A DNA stretch of 64,000 nucleotides from Cristatella mucedo (lineage: Eukaryota > Bryozoa > Phylactolaemata > Cristatellidae), in assembly GCA_009760855.2 (NCBI GenBank), contig WPIO01000012.1, positions 2,824,001 to 2,888,000 of the forward strand, written 5' to 3'. Shown piece after piece: positions 1 to 12,005 of this stretch; position 1 is the stretch's first letter; the number at the start of each line of letters is the position of its first letter. The notes under the pieces were generated by a model. It saw only the letters and a program-made list of their open reading frames with translations, had not been told where the DNA came from and made no database searches. The position numbers were made by a program, and so were the translations under genes.

Positions 1-63
1 TGCTGTAATAGCATAACCACAGCACATTCCAGTAGCCCCATATTTTCACTCCAACAAAGAAAA

Positions 64-130
64 TAATAACACTGCACTTGATAAAACGCCCCTGGAGAAA
101 TCAATCTCTTTCTAGGCGCTTTTCGTGCTT
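64..130 (-). mobile_element. LINE A 3' tail fragment
   Basis: Minus-strand copy of the LINE A 3' end: an AAT-rich start, then GCACTTGATAAA, a degenerate GCGCCC, and CAATCTCTTTCTAGGCGCTT. The equivalent place in duplication copy 2 (about 19860) has CAATAAAGAAACTAAAGGA without it, so this is a filled site whose empty counterpart is in the same window. Confidence 0.75.
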
Positions 131-1820
131 AAAGGATTTCCATTCACAGCTGCAGCTCAATGATAACAATAATACATCCCTGGGGGATACTATCAAACTG
201 CAAGGTGTCATTTACTTCATTTAGGGCCATCTAGGGAAACAATTGTGGAAAAATCCTGCGCAGGAAATTCCCGAAATAAGGACATGAAACTCTAATGCCG
301 GTTGCCGACCTTTCGCGAACGCGCCTCAATTCCCGCCGAAAGGCAGAGGTAGACCTAAGCTCTCTTGTTTAAAGCGTCCTTTAGATAGTCATTTGCACAC
401 CGAGGGACCATAGTGCCGTATCTTTAAACGTCAGATGATTATTATTATACGATACCACCCGAGCCGCTGACACACCTTGACGCTATTTGTTGTCATAAAG
501 CGTGCCGCTAAGATTTAGCTGCCTACTTTTTTGTAGGATCCGCTGGATATCTTTGCGAGTTCACCAAGAGAAATTGCGAATATCGCACTGAATAGTCACC
601 AGAGCATTAATCAGCCCTCCAGTCATGGACGAGATCTAAGCAGTTTCATTCTGGACTAAATCCTGTGATTTGAGAGATACGACCATAGTAGAAGATTTCA
701 CAAAAGATCACAGGTTAACTTTACTATCGAATACAATATTCGTAATCCATTCTTTGTGAAAATCCATCATCTGAGCTTGCTTTATTGTGAAACCTGCTGG
801 GACAGCGCATGAGCTCAAAGCTCTTAAAGTCTCTTAATATTTTAAAGTAGCGTATGCAGCAATTGGGTTGTGTGGCCCGATATATATTTTTAGACGTGAT
901 GGGGCCGGCAGGTGGTTGCAGCATATCTGCTGCCACCGCTCAAGGCTGAAGCGAAAGCCAATAAGATTGAACTGGACGCGGCGATGGTGGCGACACTCAG
1001 TCCCATTCATTCACGCGTGCTAATTCTCAGCGCTGCGGACAACGTGTGGCCTACTTAAGCTGGTCTCTGGCTGGCGGTTACCAATGCGTGCAACCTGCGA
1101 GCCACTGATCCACTTCTGATCTTTTTGCAGTTTAGAACTATACTCGAGGTCTCGAAAATAATTACGAGCTCCATTTGTTAGCTTAGAAACTCGCGCGTGC
1201 GTCGAAATCTCGAGTTCAGGTAATAGCTTCGCCCAATGATCCTCGCCGTAGCATATAGAGTGATCGCGAGGCGAAAACGCTTTCGATGGACTAAGTGACA
1301 GATTAATGAAGTGAGTGGCGGAGCCGATGGCGGGGCACTTGCCCCCTATAGCGGGGCGGCGACCTGGGCCGCACCCTATTCCTTTGCCACTTTCTCCCGA
1401 CCGTCACTGACAACTATATTATGTGCTACTTCTACGTGATACAGCAGCTGTCGAATTCGCAGCAAATAAATCCCACGGCTGTGAGCTGTGAAGTTCCGTT
1501 CTTCGGCGTCGATGAGAGATACTGATAAAAGTAAATTTAAACGAAGAGCCGAGGTTGCCAGTACAGCTGCAGGTCTGTGCTTCGTAACGGGCATTGTTAC
1601 TTAACCACTAGTCATTGAAGTGAAAGTGCAGACAGACATTGGCTGGATCGGCTAAATTGAAAAATCACTTCACTGCATCGGCTCGTTGTTGTACTTACTG
1701 CCAAGCGTACAAGCCACCTTTGAAGCTGATTGGCGATACATCCTGCACTTAGCGACCCTATAGTCACTGGCTAAAGAGCGAACCCGTTATCTCTCAATCT
1801 TTCTACTGCAAGGTGCAGGC
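131..1820. other. Duplicated non-coding DNA, no gene seen
   Basis: This is ancestral duplicated sequence. The part around 650-1300 has a clear counterpart at 41690-42320, and 1516-1760 matches 20160-20400. Only ORFs of about 70 codons without family resemblance occur. I see no gene. Confidence 0.6.
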
Positions 1821-1824
1821 GTAA

Positions 1825-1945
1825 TAAAATGAATAAACAAAATTAATTTGTATAGTGCCATACAGATCTTAATCTCTATTCAGGCGCTTCATATATGCAA
1901 CGGGGCTCGAGCCCACAACCTCGACCAGGCCGTGATCGTGGCGAG
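1825..1945 (-). mobile_element. SINE2, tRNA-like SINE with LINE A-like tail
   Basis: On the minus strand it has a decayed tRNA-like head (GGTCGAGGTTGTGGGCTC, B-box-like) followed by a tail reading CCTGAATAGAGATTAAGATC and an AT-rich end. The same order occurs at 12525-12660 and 56468-56634. Copies 2 and 3 of the duplication have (CT)n here instead, so the insertion postdates the duplication. Confidence 0.65.
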
Positions 1946-3111
1946 CAGTCCCTAGATTCACCATTTTCTGAATTGCGCCTGAGTTTCTAGTCACTTTTTA
2001 AGCCGACAAACAAATCAGCATTAGTTACGGCGCACTTTGACGGCACAATCTGATCGACGCGCTGGTGAGCGAACCTGAAGAAAACGGTAGAGCCCTCTCT
2101 TAGTTTATCCTATGCCTTTCAGACCGCGAATAATTTGGAACGAACCTGTCTTCTCAATGGATTCGTCGAGCTCGAAAGCGAAGGACAATAGCAGAAAGTG
2201 GCACTCCCGTCGGTGGCTATGCAGGCATTCTATCCGTACTCGCCGTAGGATGAATACAATGGTGAAATTGCAAGCTGTCGTTCGCGATTTTGGTTGACGC
2301 TGAAGCGCGGCGGCAGGTGTGCTTCGATCTAACTAACCTTCTCTGCATCTGTCAATTTAACGACAGTAATTCGAGGGCTAGCGAGTGCACCCTCGTCGCT
2401 CCGTCTTCATTTCCGTAGCATGTGCGAGAAGTTCAATTTATATTCAGCGGTAAGCCGTGCAATGCCGCAGAAGAGGCGACAGGAAATCGAGGACCGTGCG
2501 GAGCTGCTCCCGTTCATCTGGTGTTTGAATGCATCATCCTCGAGAATGGCTCGATTATACTCAGTCAGCCGCACAGAAGCAGTCCGAGTCTGTCGTTCGC
2601 TGGTCGATCAACTCTAACGTAATGCAGATTGCGAACGCTTTGTGCAGATTAACTTTGAAGTTGACACCAAGGCCATCGACTCATTGAGGTCTGCCGCCAC
2701 CCTGCGAACAGCGAGTTGGCGCAGACCATTTGCAAGCCAGGACGTTTGATGTGGGCTCAATGCAGTAGCCACCAGGCTCGTGCGACGGCTGCCTCGACAG
2801 AGAATTGGCTGGACGGAAGGAGAGTTCTCTGCCGGCTAGGGTGTCACCGGAAGGAGCTGAGCGGAGGCATCGGTGCAGTCTTTTATTGTTGAGAACCAGG
2901 AGCTCATCAGCGACGAATTCAAAACTCGATCGCGTGCAACTCGCCAGACCCAGGGCGCTGGACGCTCCCCCGATCGCTTCATTCCGAGAATGATGCATGG
3001 CTAAGCAGGCATTGACGGACCCTGGAAATCGCAAGCCCTTTAAGGGCAACGGTTACTCGTCGGACCTCTGCAGCCGGCCGACACTTGTATCGGGGATATT
3101 TGAGTTGGATG

Positions 3112-3614
<503 letters not shown>

Positions 3615-4574
3615 GGGAGCCAGCAAGGCGGGCTGAGTAGGTTCTTGGCCCCTCCCCCTCTCCATCGTTGCCATCGGTCTTAGTGGGAGCACCGCCATCC
3701 AGGCCCGACCTCGAGAGCGGCCGGAAATTGATGCTGGTCATCGGATCTAACATCTTTATTCGAGCCGCATAATTTAAGGAGTCAGTATTCAGCTAATTTT
3801 GAGTGGATGCCAATGCGTTAAAAGCATCGCGGTCGTGTGAGCTCTCAGATCATTTCCATTACGCGGGATGATTTTAAAGCTACTCTGCTTCGTACTCCAC
3901 GCGTGCCATGCCAATTCGATCACCTGGTCTATCCAGCCTTTTTGGTCGCTCTCCTATGTAGATCACCTGTAAGAACATGCAGCTCTTCTGATTGAGAGGA
4001 TGAATGATTTAGATTTATTTATTTATATTTATAATGAACCAGATTTAGATTTTTCCCCGGCTTCAGAGTGTGTTCTCATAATCCAAAATGCCTGCAATGA
4101 ACCGAAAAAACCTGTCGTTCCAAATTACTTTGCTGCTGTGGTCTGGACAACGATATTTTAAAATTCTTTTGTTTTGCTGGTAGGCGCGGTTCATACGTCA
4201 GGTCTGTACATATAGCCCAAGAAGCTACCGGAATTAGTGAGGGTTATATTAACATAGCACAATTGAGTAGTATCCACAGAAGTATAGCACCAGTACCGGT
4301 GCGTTAAGCCAACATTTGTGTTTCATGTAGTTGGATTAAGAGAATAGTAAGTAGCCATTTTTATTGAAACGGTATATGAAGGTTCTATGCATTGTGCAGG
4401 AGTATTTTTGCTACGTACGTGGACAATTTATTAGGACAAGATCCCAGCAATGCTCCGCGAAAGCCTGTTTAGATGAGAGAGGTCTTAAAGGCGTATGAAC
4501 ACGGTGGCATGCCTGCCAGGGATCAAAGTAAGCCCTGGGAAGCCGCATTTAATATGCAAAAGCTGCACGGTCAC

Positions 4575-5340
4575 AGTCAAGTCTGCCTACTTTTAACTGC
4601 GTAAAATCGCTCAAATCCAGGCTTACTTACCCAGGGCTACTACATTTAAAATGGTCCATTCATGCGTGACATCCCCTCTCGACTTCTGCAACTCACTGCT
4701 TGCTGCTATACTGGTCTGTGCAACTAGGCGCCAATATTTGATGCAAAACTCTACAGCTGGGCTTGTCTGTCATGAGCGTCGCAGTTGCCACATCGCCCCT
4801 CTTCTCGCTGACCTGTGCTGGCTGCCATTCAAGCAGCGTATCGACTTCCGAGTTCTGTGATTCACTTTTAGGTCACTTCATTATTTGGCTCCAACCTATC
4901 TACCAGATCTACTCCCCTACCAGGCTAAGCACCGTACCACCTGCTTTTCTGAATTTAATCGTGGAGCTACACCTCGTACATACCTCAAATCCTTTGGATA
5001 CCGTCCCTAAAGGTCGTATGCTCCTAAAGCCTAGAACTCACTTCCGACTGGAGTCATGATATCCCCTGACTTGACCACATTTAAAAAGAACCTAAAAACA
5101 CATCTATTTAGGACAGCATTTAGTGGGTCCCTGTGATTCGTCCTTGATGTGCTTATGCATGCTGACACTGTGTATGCTGCCACTAACCACATTTGCATGC
5201 TGACCATGTGTATTTCACCTCTAACCATTTTATGCTTTTTTGTCTTAGAGTTTGTCAACCAGTAACCATTCGATCATGCTTCTTTTGCAGCGAATGTAAA
5301 GTGCCTAAAAGTGTTAAAGTTCTCTGAGGGCATTATACAG

Positions 5341-5381
<41 letters not shown>
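4575..5381 (+). mobile_element. LINE A, 5'-truncated 3' end with (ATT)n
   Basis: Starts within the C-terminal part of the reverse transcriptase ORF. Frames with many breaks give TSPLDFCNSLLAA, RRSCHIAPLLADL and LPFKQRIDF, close to the post-RT region of L2/CR1-type LINEs. The 3' UTR (5100-5340) and the microsatellite (5343-5380) follow. The matching region of duplication copy 2 (23805-24215) keeps the same LINE, so this insertion is older than the duplication. Dead copy. Confidence 0.85.
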
Positions 5382-5382
<1 letters not shown>

Positions 5383-5556
5383 GGGGAATGGAATGTAAAT
5401 AATTTTCCTTCGCTAGATTGAATTTCTTGCACATGATTCGGTATTTTTAATAGGCCATTTTATAATTTACAAAATTCCGGTCCGGCTTCAGATTGCTGCA
5501 GGAGAAGAGAGAGAAGCTGCCGCCTTTGCCACACAGGCTTAGGCGGCAGCCCCCAC

Positions 5557-5772
5557 TTACCACTCAAGCAACTGCTGCTGCGTCTGCATCATGGCCATCC
5601 CTTCGAAACGTCGAACAAGAACGAGCACCCATCCCAGCATGTATTTGTACAGTTCTTCATTCTTCGCCCTAGGACCGCAGCCTCGCCCCGAGTTCCCGAA
5701 CCCTGGCTTATAGTGCTCGACGGGCACACCATATTCAAGTGAGAGCATCAACTCCGACTGAAGATATTGCAT
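5557..5772 (-). other. Possible orphan exon with a good splice donor
   Basis: An open minus-strand frame of 71 codons ends in QQQLLEW and runs directly into GAGTG followed by GTAAGTGGGG, a near-consensus 5' splice site. The peptide contains EELYKYMLGWVLVLVRR. I do not recognise a family. The equivalent region is deleted from duplication copy 2 (about 24235-24290). It could equally be chance; no partner exon or acceptor was identified. Confidence 0.2.
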
Positions 5773-5937
5773 TCCAGATTCAATTTACACATTAAAAATA
5801 CTAGCTGATTCAACGGCCTCTTTTATACAGCGGCAGAAGAACCTTTACGGCTATCACCGCCGCTTGCACCAACGATAAAGGATCGCCCACCTCAGGATTC
5901 GAACCCACGACCTAGGGACCTAAGTCGTGAAAAGTAA

Positions 5938-7011
5938 AAATAATAATAATAATGCACTTGATAAAGCGCCCTCAGAGAACTCGACCTGTTTCTAGGTGCT
6001 TTATATTTGCTGCAAAGGGAAACGCTGGGTGTGAGTTGTGAGATTCAGGTTATCTTCGGAGCTAAGAGGAACACTTTTCAGTGAGTTCAGAATCGTAGCC
6101 TGACATATAAATAGCTGCTCCTCTTTGGGGGAGATTGACTAATAATAATAATAATAATGCACTTGATAAAGCGCCCTCAGGGAACTCAATCTCTTTCTAG
6201 GCGCTTTATATTTGCTGCAAAGGGAAATGCAAGTGAATGATGAGTAATATCATGCTTGATAAACAACATGAATAACATGGTTATGGGTGACATGCACAGG
6301 TTCAGCATGCAAATGTGATCAGTGGCAGCATGCATAGTGACAGCACGCATAAGCACACGAAGGACGAATCAGAGGGACCCAATAAAAATGCTTTCCTAAA
6401 GAGGTGTGCTTTTAAGTTTTTTTTTAATGTGGTCAAGTCAGGGCATGGTCTGACGCAAGTCGGGAGTGACTTCCAAGCTTTGGGAGCATACGAACTAAAT
6501 GCACGGGCTCCAAAGGATTTGAGCTTTGTATGATGTATTGGTAAACTGTTGGATTTCGAAAAGCGGGTGGTACGATGCTTGGCCTGGTGTGGGAGTAGAT
6601 CTGAGAGATAGGCTGGAGCCAAAGAACGGAGTGACCTAAAAGTGAGCGACAAAACCTTGAAGTCGATCCGTTGCTTGACTGGTAGCCAGTGCAGGTCGGC
6701 GAGAAGTAGTGTGATGTGGCACTGCAGCACTCACGAGAGACAAGCCTAGCTTTGGAGTTTTGCACCAGCTGTAATCGCCTGATTGCACATGCCGGTAGGT
6801 CAGCAAGCAGTGAGTTACAGAAGTCAAGTCGGGATGTCACAATTGCATGGACCAACATAGACGTGGTATCCTTATCTAAACAAGCCCGATTTTTAGCAAT
6901 GTTATGTAGCTGAAAGTATGCAGACTTGAGCGTGGAGCTGATGTGGTCGTCTAACGAGAGGTCACTTTGGAACATGACACCTAGATTTCGAGCTGATTCA
7001 ACAGGAGAATT
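5938..7011 (-). mobile_element. LINE A, 5'-truncated, inserted in SINE1
   Basis: The (AAT)n-led 3' tail is followed, reading leftward on the minus strand, by an old RT C-terminal region: VTSRLDFCNSLLADLPACAI, LLADLHWLPVKQRIDFKVL and LAPAYLSDLLPHQAKHRT, broken by frameshifts. Two separate LINE A tails occur (5938-6015 and 6141-6240), separated by repeat E, so the block is composite. AGTAA duplicates flank the whole block. Not functional. Confidence 0.85.
6015..6140. repeat. Repeat E, about 120 bp, copy 1
   Basis: The stretch CTGGGTGTGAG...GTTATCTTCGGAGCTAAGAGG...AGAATCGTAGCCTGAC...CTCCTCTTTGGGG recurs with few differences at 17465-17590. It sits between two LINE A tails here. No coding potential; family unknown. 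Confidence 0.65.
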
Positions 7012-7386
7012 AGTAACCGTCTTAGCTAGTGAGCTATCACGGCTCACCGAAAACATCCGGCTGATAGAAAGCCGAAAGTACCCGACCAGAAAGACCTCGA
7101 CTATGTGATCGGAGACCCGGCTCCTACCATTTCCGAAGTACAGTTTGTAACGTCTAGTCTCACATAGTGGAACTTTTCGGATTAAAGTATGAAAGTATCC
7201 AATCAGAGACAGCTTCCACATTTTACCAATTTCTTCACTCACAAATCTCGGCAGTGCTTCTGCAGCAATGTGACTAGTCTATTGATGGCTATCGGAATCA
7301 CCTTTACCTGAGTGAATTTCGCTCATTTATAGACAGTTCATCTAGGAGCTCAATGCCATGCTGCTTCCTAACGGCAGCTATCACCC

Positions 7387-7387
7387 G

Positions 7388-7470
<83 letters not shown>
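7387..7470. repeat. (CT)n microsatellite
   Basis: Nearly pure CT dinucleotides with two TTT interruptions. The orthologous position of duplication copy 2 (24665-24772) holds a longer pure (CT)n. Confidence 0.95.
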
Positions 7471-7472
<2 letters not shown>

Positions 7473-8351
7473 GGATCACTTTGTGACCACTTGGAAGGCT
7501 AAATCAGTGTCGAGATGTTGCTGAGTACCTTGAAGTATGGTGACTATGGCTGTGAGATTATTTAGAGCCTAAAAATGCTGTCGTACGTAATCGGCCAACA
7601 AGGTGGTTTCACGAAAGAGGTTTCTTAGCTTTTTTTGCCTACTAGACAGCCGGAACACTGAGGGGCTCTATCAAAAAAGAGGGAACAAGGGAGTTTACTA
7701 TGTGAAGCAAAGCAAGCGATTCCAGCTGGGTGTAGAAGACCTTAAAAAAGTCTTTACTCGTGACCGTACACATAAAACATGCCAATGGAGTTTTTGAAGG
7801 GCTTCTCCGAGAAATTGATTCGCAGTACAGTCTAAAATGGGACGTCAACTCATTTTAGAAACTTTTTAGGTGATCATTTCTCAATTAATTCGGTGTAAAT
7901 ACATGTGAGTGTTCATTCATTTGGTGCTCTTTCTGAGGAAATGTGAACTACCGGGGTGAAGTTATTAGCTCTCTAAACAGAAATGGCTAAATTTCAAGTT
8001 TTTCTGGTCACTAACCTAAAGTCTTGATATAATAATGGTCATTTTTTATGTTTTTCAACCATAAGCAATGAGGAAATGGCAACTAATAAGCAGTGACAAA
8101 ATTGTGTTACAGATGGACACAACATAAATAGGTCCCTAGATCCACAGAGCCAAGCTGGGCCTCATTATTTGGATAGAGATCCAACAAAGTTTGAAGCTGT
8201 CTGACCAGGGTTTAAATATAGGTCGTGGGGCGGAGCTAACTTTCCCACAGTTGGGAGGGTGATTTGAAGTCAGTGAGCTGCCGTTCCTAAACTTTGCACC
8301 GCATCGCCACAGCGAAAAGACTCACGGTCAGGGGCAATGCACGTCACAGCG

Positions 8352-8425
8352 TAATAATAATAATTATAATAACACAACATTGGCAGAACGCCATCTGAGA
8401 ACTTGATCTATTTCTAGGTAATTTT
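8352..8425 (-). mobile_element. LINE A 3' tail fragment
   Basis: AAT-rich start, then CATTGGCAGAACGCCATCTG and GAACTTGATCTATTTCTAGG: a decayed LINE A 3' end on the minus strand. It lies at the point where the alignment with duplication copy 2 stops. Confidence 0.6.
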
Positions 8426-8429
8426 TACA

Positions 8430-9998
8430 AACGCTGCTGTAAATGAAACATGCTCGTATAATTAGGAATAGCCCGCAGAATGCCAACAAGGATGGCATTG
8501 TCAGCATGCACAGAGTCAGTATGCACGTCGCAGTCACACGGTCATATTAATTTCGCATTGCTATCCGAACAGCCATAATCGAGCAAACGAGCTCCTCGGC
8601 TCCTTTGAGCTCAAGCCGCAGGCCGATGCCAAACCGAGACTCTAACAAAGCCAAAGTCATTATTATATCCATCGCCTACTACACCAGCTTTCTCACTCGC
8701 TCAGTACGACGCCTCGACGATCTGCCTGCCTGCTGGGCGATGCATACATACGTTACTTGTTTGTGATTCGCCGAAATAGGTCAAAATGTGCTCCCACTTG
8801 ATGACTTCACGACCGTGGGCTCGAGTCGTATGGCACGCTAACCGTCAATGTCCACTGCATGCGATGGCGATAGTCGCTCATTATGCTCATTTGATTCTTT
8901 ATAAATGAGGCTAAACTTTTTTGATCAGCTAAACTTTTCTTATACCGTAGAATATGACGACTGACGACTTAGCGATTGTCAGGCTTCAAGGGAACGTCAC
9001 ATTTACGGATACGATACCCGTACATGTTGCAGCCCACCAAAAAGCCTCCAGTGTCCTCCTTATCAGCCTTCTCCTAAACAACTTGCCGATGTCACGAAAC
9101 TGGCAAAGGAAACACACTGACAACAATGGAGCTGGCCACGAACATCAGCAGACGGCACGACCATCAACTGAAATAATCCCATAAGTTCGTCGGAACTAGT
9201 TTTGACGGGACCAATTTGTGTGAAAGCAGCTCCAGCTCGCTCCGATCCACGACGCCGTGCACGAATCGGTGCTCTCCAGCGTTGCGTCACGCTGGCTCGC
9301 AGCACGACCTCACAGCCTACAGCAGCGCTTCGCCTCGGCGGTGGCGCCTGCGTGGGGCAGTAGAAGCAGCAGAAGCAGCAGGCGAAGGCGAGCCGCCTAC
9401 CAGAACGCTCAGCTGCATATAAGGATAGAGCGTGTAGCTGGAAAATACCACACGCTACTGGATTTCTGACAGTGACCAAGAGAGTATGAGCGATTTTCAG
9501 GACCGTGAAAGAAGCAACTGTCGGAGAAAAATCTGGAAATCAATTAAGATTCAGCGAAAGAGACATCTGCTCGGGTCAGCTTTGCTTTCGAACAAGTGAA
9601 CTTTTTTTGTGTTCCAGTGAACTTTATGTGCTTACCTGTGCATGAATCAGCGAGTATTACTACCCAGAGGACGTACGTTCTATACACACCCAAATTTTTC
9701 AATATTACTGAGTAGATAATTAGGCAAACTTGACCGAAGAACTAGTGGAGTTGTTTTTCAAGGCATCGCTCTGGATGTGGCTTGATGTTAGTGCATACGT
9801 GGTCCTTCTATGTCCGCTTGTGGACCAGACACTGAATTGTCTTTGATTTCTGCGACTGCTCGTTGATGACTGTTTACGACCTTGGCCTGTGATGCACATT
9901 TATGGCTTGGTTCTTTGATAAGGACATGTATGTAAGGGCCGATAAAAAATTGCTACAGAAAGTTGGCCGCACAGTTGGCAAGAGTGTTCTTGCTTTAG
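8430..9998. other. Copy-1-specific segment, no gene recognised
   Basis: This belongs to a 4.4-kb stretch (8345-12780) with no counterpart in duplication copy 2. The part at 9200-9420 is GC-rich with short GCAGAAGCAG repeats and is open in two frames, but the 138-codon minus-strand frame has no recognisable domain. I see no supported gene. Confidence 0.5.
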
Positions 9999-10001
9999 TA
10001 A

Positions 10002-11402
10002 AGCCTGGTTTAGTAGGCGAGTCTTGCTCTCTACCTAATAGGTGATGCTACTGTGCGACCTTCACCACGTGCTCGTAATCTAGGTGTCATGTTCAACAGC
10101 TGCCTCGATTTCAAAAGCTTCATTCAGAAGACTGCCTCTACAGCTAGCCATCACATCCGATCCCTATCCAAGATTAGAAGCTGTATCCCACAGTGGCTTG
10201 TAAAAAATTTAACTAGCTCTTTAGTTCTGTCTCGGCTTGATCATTGTAATTCCCTTTTCGCTGGGCTACCAAAGAAAGCTATTATGCCACTACAGCGGAC
10301 TATGAATATGGCTGCAAGGCTGGTCTTCAAGTCCCAGCGGTTTGAGCAAGTGTCACCTCTGCTGAAAGAGCTAGGATGGTTGCCGGTTGAGCAAAGGATA
10401 AAGAGCAGAGTTCTCACGCTGACCCACAAGGCCCGCCACGGCTTGGCTCCTTCGTACCTAGCTGAACTGCTGCATCAGTTTCAGCCTGTTCGCGCCCTCA
10501 GGTCCAGTGTGGACAATAAATTAGCTGTCCCATTCCTCCGCTTAAAGACAGTTGGCGACAGAAACTTTAGCTCTGCAGGTCCTAGACTGTGGAACTTGCT
10601 TCCAAAATTCTTACGCAACGACAACTACTCTCCTGCTGCCGACTAGGGCTCATCTTTTTCAGCGAGCTGCTACTTCCATGCTATTCACTACCTCAACTGC
10701 TCTCCTGACTCTGCTATGCTTCCCACTTTCTCTTTGTTGCGTGAGACGAAGTCTGTTGGCTACCGAATGCGTACCGAAAGCCGCTTAGGCTGTGAGTGCG
10801 CTATACAAAACTCTCCTGCGTAACACCCACATGGTCTTTATGACTTTGTGGAGTTACTGACGGAGATACATTACATTACATTATTACCTGTTTCCTACCT
10901 ACTCGAGTCTTACTTCGATCTTCCGGTTTGTAGGAGGCGTACACGGTAGTTTTGCTTCAAGCCTCCAGCCTCCTTTTCACTCCGAGCGTTCGTGGGATCG
11001 CTACAGCATTTCTCTACGGCCACGCTTCGCTAACGTAATTGCTGATGGAATTAAACCGGTCCGCTATAGCATTTGTCGCTCCCGCCTTAAAATCTTATTA
11101 TTTAACTCCTCTGAGCTCAGAGTGTCCCACAGACAAGGATTCGCTCGGAACGCAGCGATTATTTCGCTTTTCAAGTAATCTGCGACTGCTTTCAAAGCAT
11201 GCAGTAGGCTTGGCCTGAACGACGTCTATGATTGGTCAATTGCTAAGTCTTGGCTGAAAAAGTAGAACCGGGTTTGGCTGCTGAGTCTTCGCCGAGTCGT
11301 CTCTAAGTCTTGATCACCCGAACCGTATTGATGAGATATACACTAAAGACTCGAGTAGGTAGGAAGCAGATAGGAAGCATGACTCGCCGTCTAAACCAGG
11401 CT
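10002..11402. mobile_element. Non-autonomous inverted-repeat DNA transposon with TAA target duplication
   Basis: Left end AGCCTGGTTTAG...GCGAGTC matches in inverse the right end GACTCGCCGTCTAAACCAGG. TAA occurs directly outside both ends (9999-10001 and 11403-11405). The inverted repeat continues inward: CCTACCTACTCGAGTCTT at about 10892 is the inverse of 11346-11366. Removing the LINE B inside the left arm gives arms of about 55-60 bp and an element of about 550 bp with no ORF. A 3-bp TAA duplication is typical of PIF/Harbinger elements; the superfamily call is inference. Confidence 0.75.
10037..10884 (+). mobile_element. LINE B, 5'-truncated copy
   Basis: Best LINE B copy in the window. 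An open frame of 197 codons (10053-10646) encodes the region after the RT core: SPRARNLGVMF, SSLVLSRLDHCNSLFAGLP, ELGWLPVEQRIKSRVLTLTH and LAPSYLAELLHQF. The 3' UTR ends in ATACATTACATTACATT. TACCT precedes (10032-10036) and follows (10885-10889) as target-site duplication. It sits inside the left inverted repeat of the DNA element. The RT catalytic region is absent. Confidence 0.88.
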
Positions 11403-11759
11403 TAAGGAGGGCACAGTCAAAATACACATCGGAAGCGTTCGTGGGCTCGCGGATTTGTGTTGGAGCGTTTCTCGTCGGGCTCTCGTCGTTTCGGTATTCA
11501 TCCTATACTGGTGCGGTACATTTGAATACTGAGCAGAGGCTGTTGCAAGGTACGTACTTTTACGTCCACGCTCAACTCTCCGAATTAGTTCTTGAACGTA
11601 TTAAATAACTATTTCGGGAGCGAAAGAACGAATTGAATAAGTGCTCAGAGCCAACACTTGCTGCAGCCCGCCCAGTGTCAGCGATCGAGCTCTTACAAGC
11701 GGCAGGTGCCCTGTCGGCCACTCCGAGACAAAGAAAGCCCAGGGATTTGGCTGGGCGTC

Positions 11760-12005
11760 GCTTCTGCAGCTCGTTGCAGCTGCAGCTCGCTGCTTGCTGC
11801 AGCTTCAGCTCGCTGCAGCTGCTGCTCGCTGCTTGCTGCAGCTTCAGCTGGCTGCAGCTGCTGCTCGCGCGTTGCAACAGAGGACGTTGCAGCTGCTGAT
11901 TGTTGCTGCTGCTGCTCGTTGCAGCTGCTGCTCGCTGCAGCTGCTGCTCGCGCGTTGCAACAGAGCACGTTGCAGCTGCGTGCGTCGCAGCTGCAGCTGG
12001 TCCTG
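11760..12005. repeat. GCTGCAGCT-rich cryptic minisatellite
   Basis: Imperfect tandem units built from GCAGCTGCTGCTCG and TTGCTGCAGCTTCAGCT. A block with GCTCGCGCGTTGCAACAGAG followed by GACGTTGCAGCTG (11863-11895) returns almost unchanged at 11947-11980. CAGCTG palindromes are frequent. Five frames stay open across it because the units lack stops; the predicted Ala/Gln/Ser-rich proteins are most likely artefacts. Confidence 0.8.

Larger units (their letters stand above)
5800..7048 (-). mobile_element. SINE1 copy, split by a LINE A insertion
   Basis: The minus-strand SINE1 body and B box (GGATTCGAACCC read on the plus strand) lie at 5800-5935. The missing head (CTTAGCTAGTGAGCTATCACGGCTCACC-like, compare 33570-33595) resumes at 7017-7048. 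The 5-bp AGTAA at 5933-5937 is repeated at 7012-7016, flanking the inserted LINE block. Copy 2 of the duplication keeps only the body at 24302-24395. Confidence 0.7.

Noticed and set aside
5343-5380. ATT tandem array as an independent satellite
   Set aside because: It is the 3' microsatellite end of LINE A, as at the other LINE A copies.
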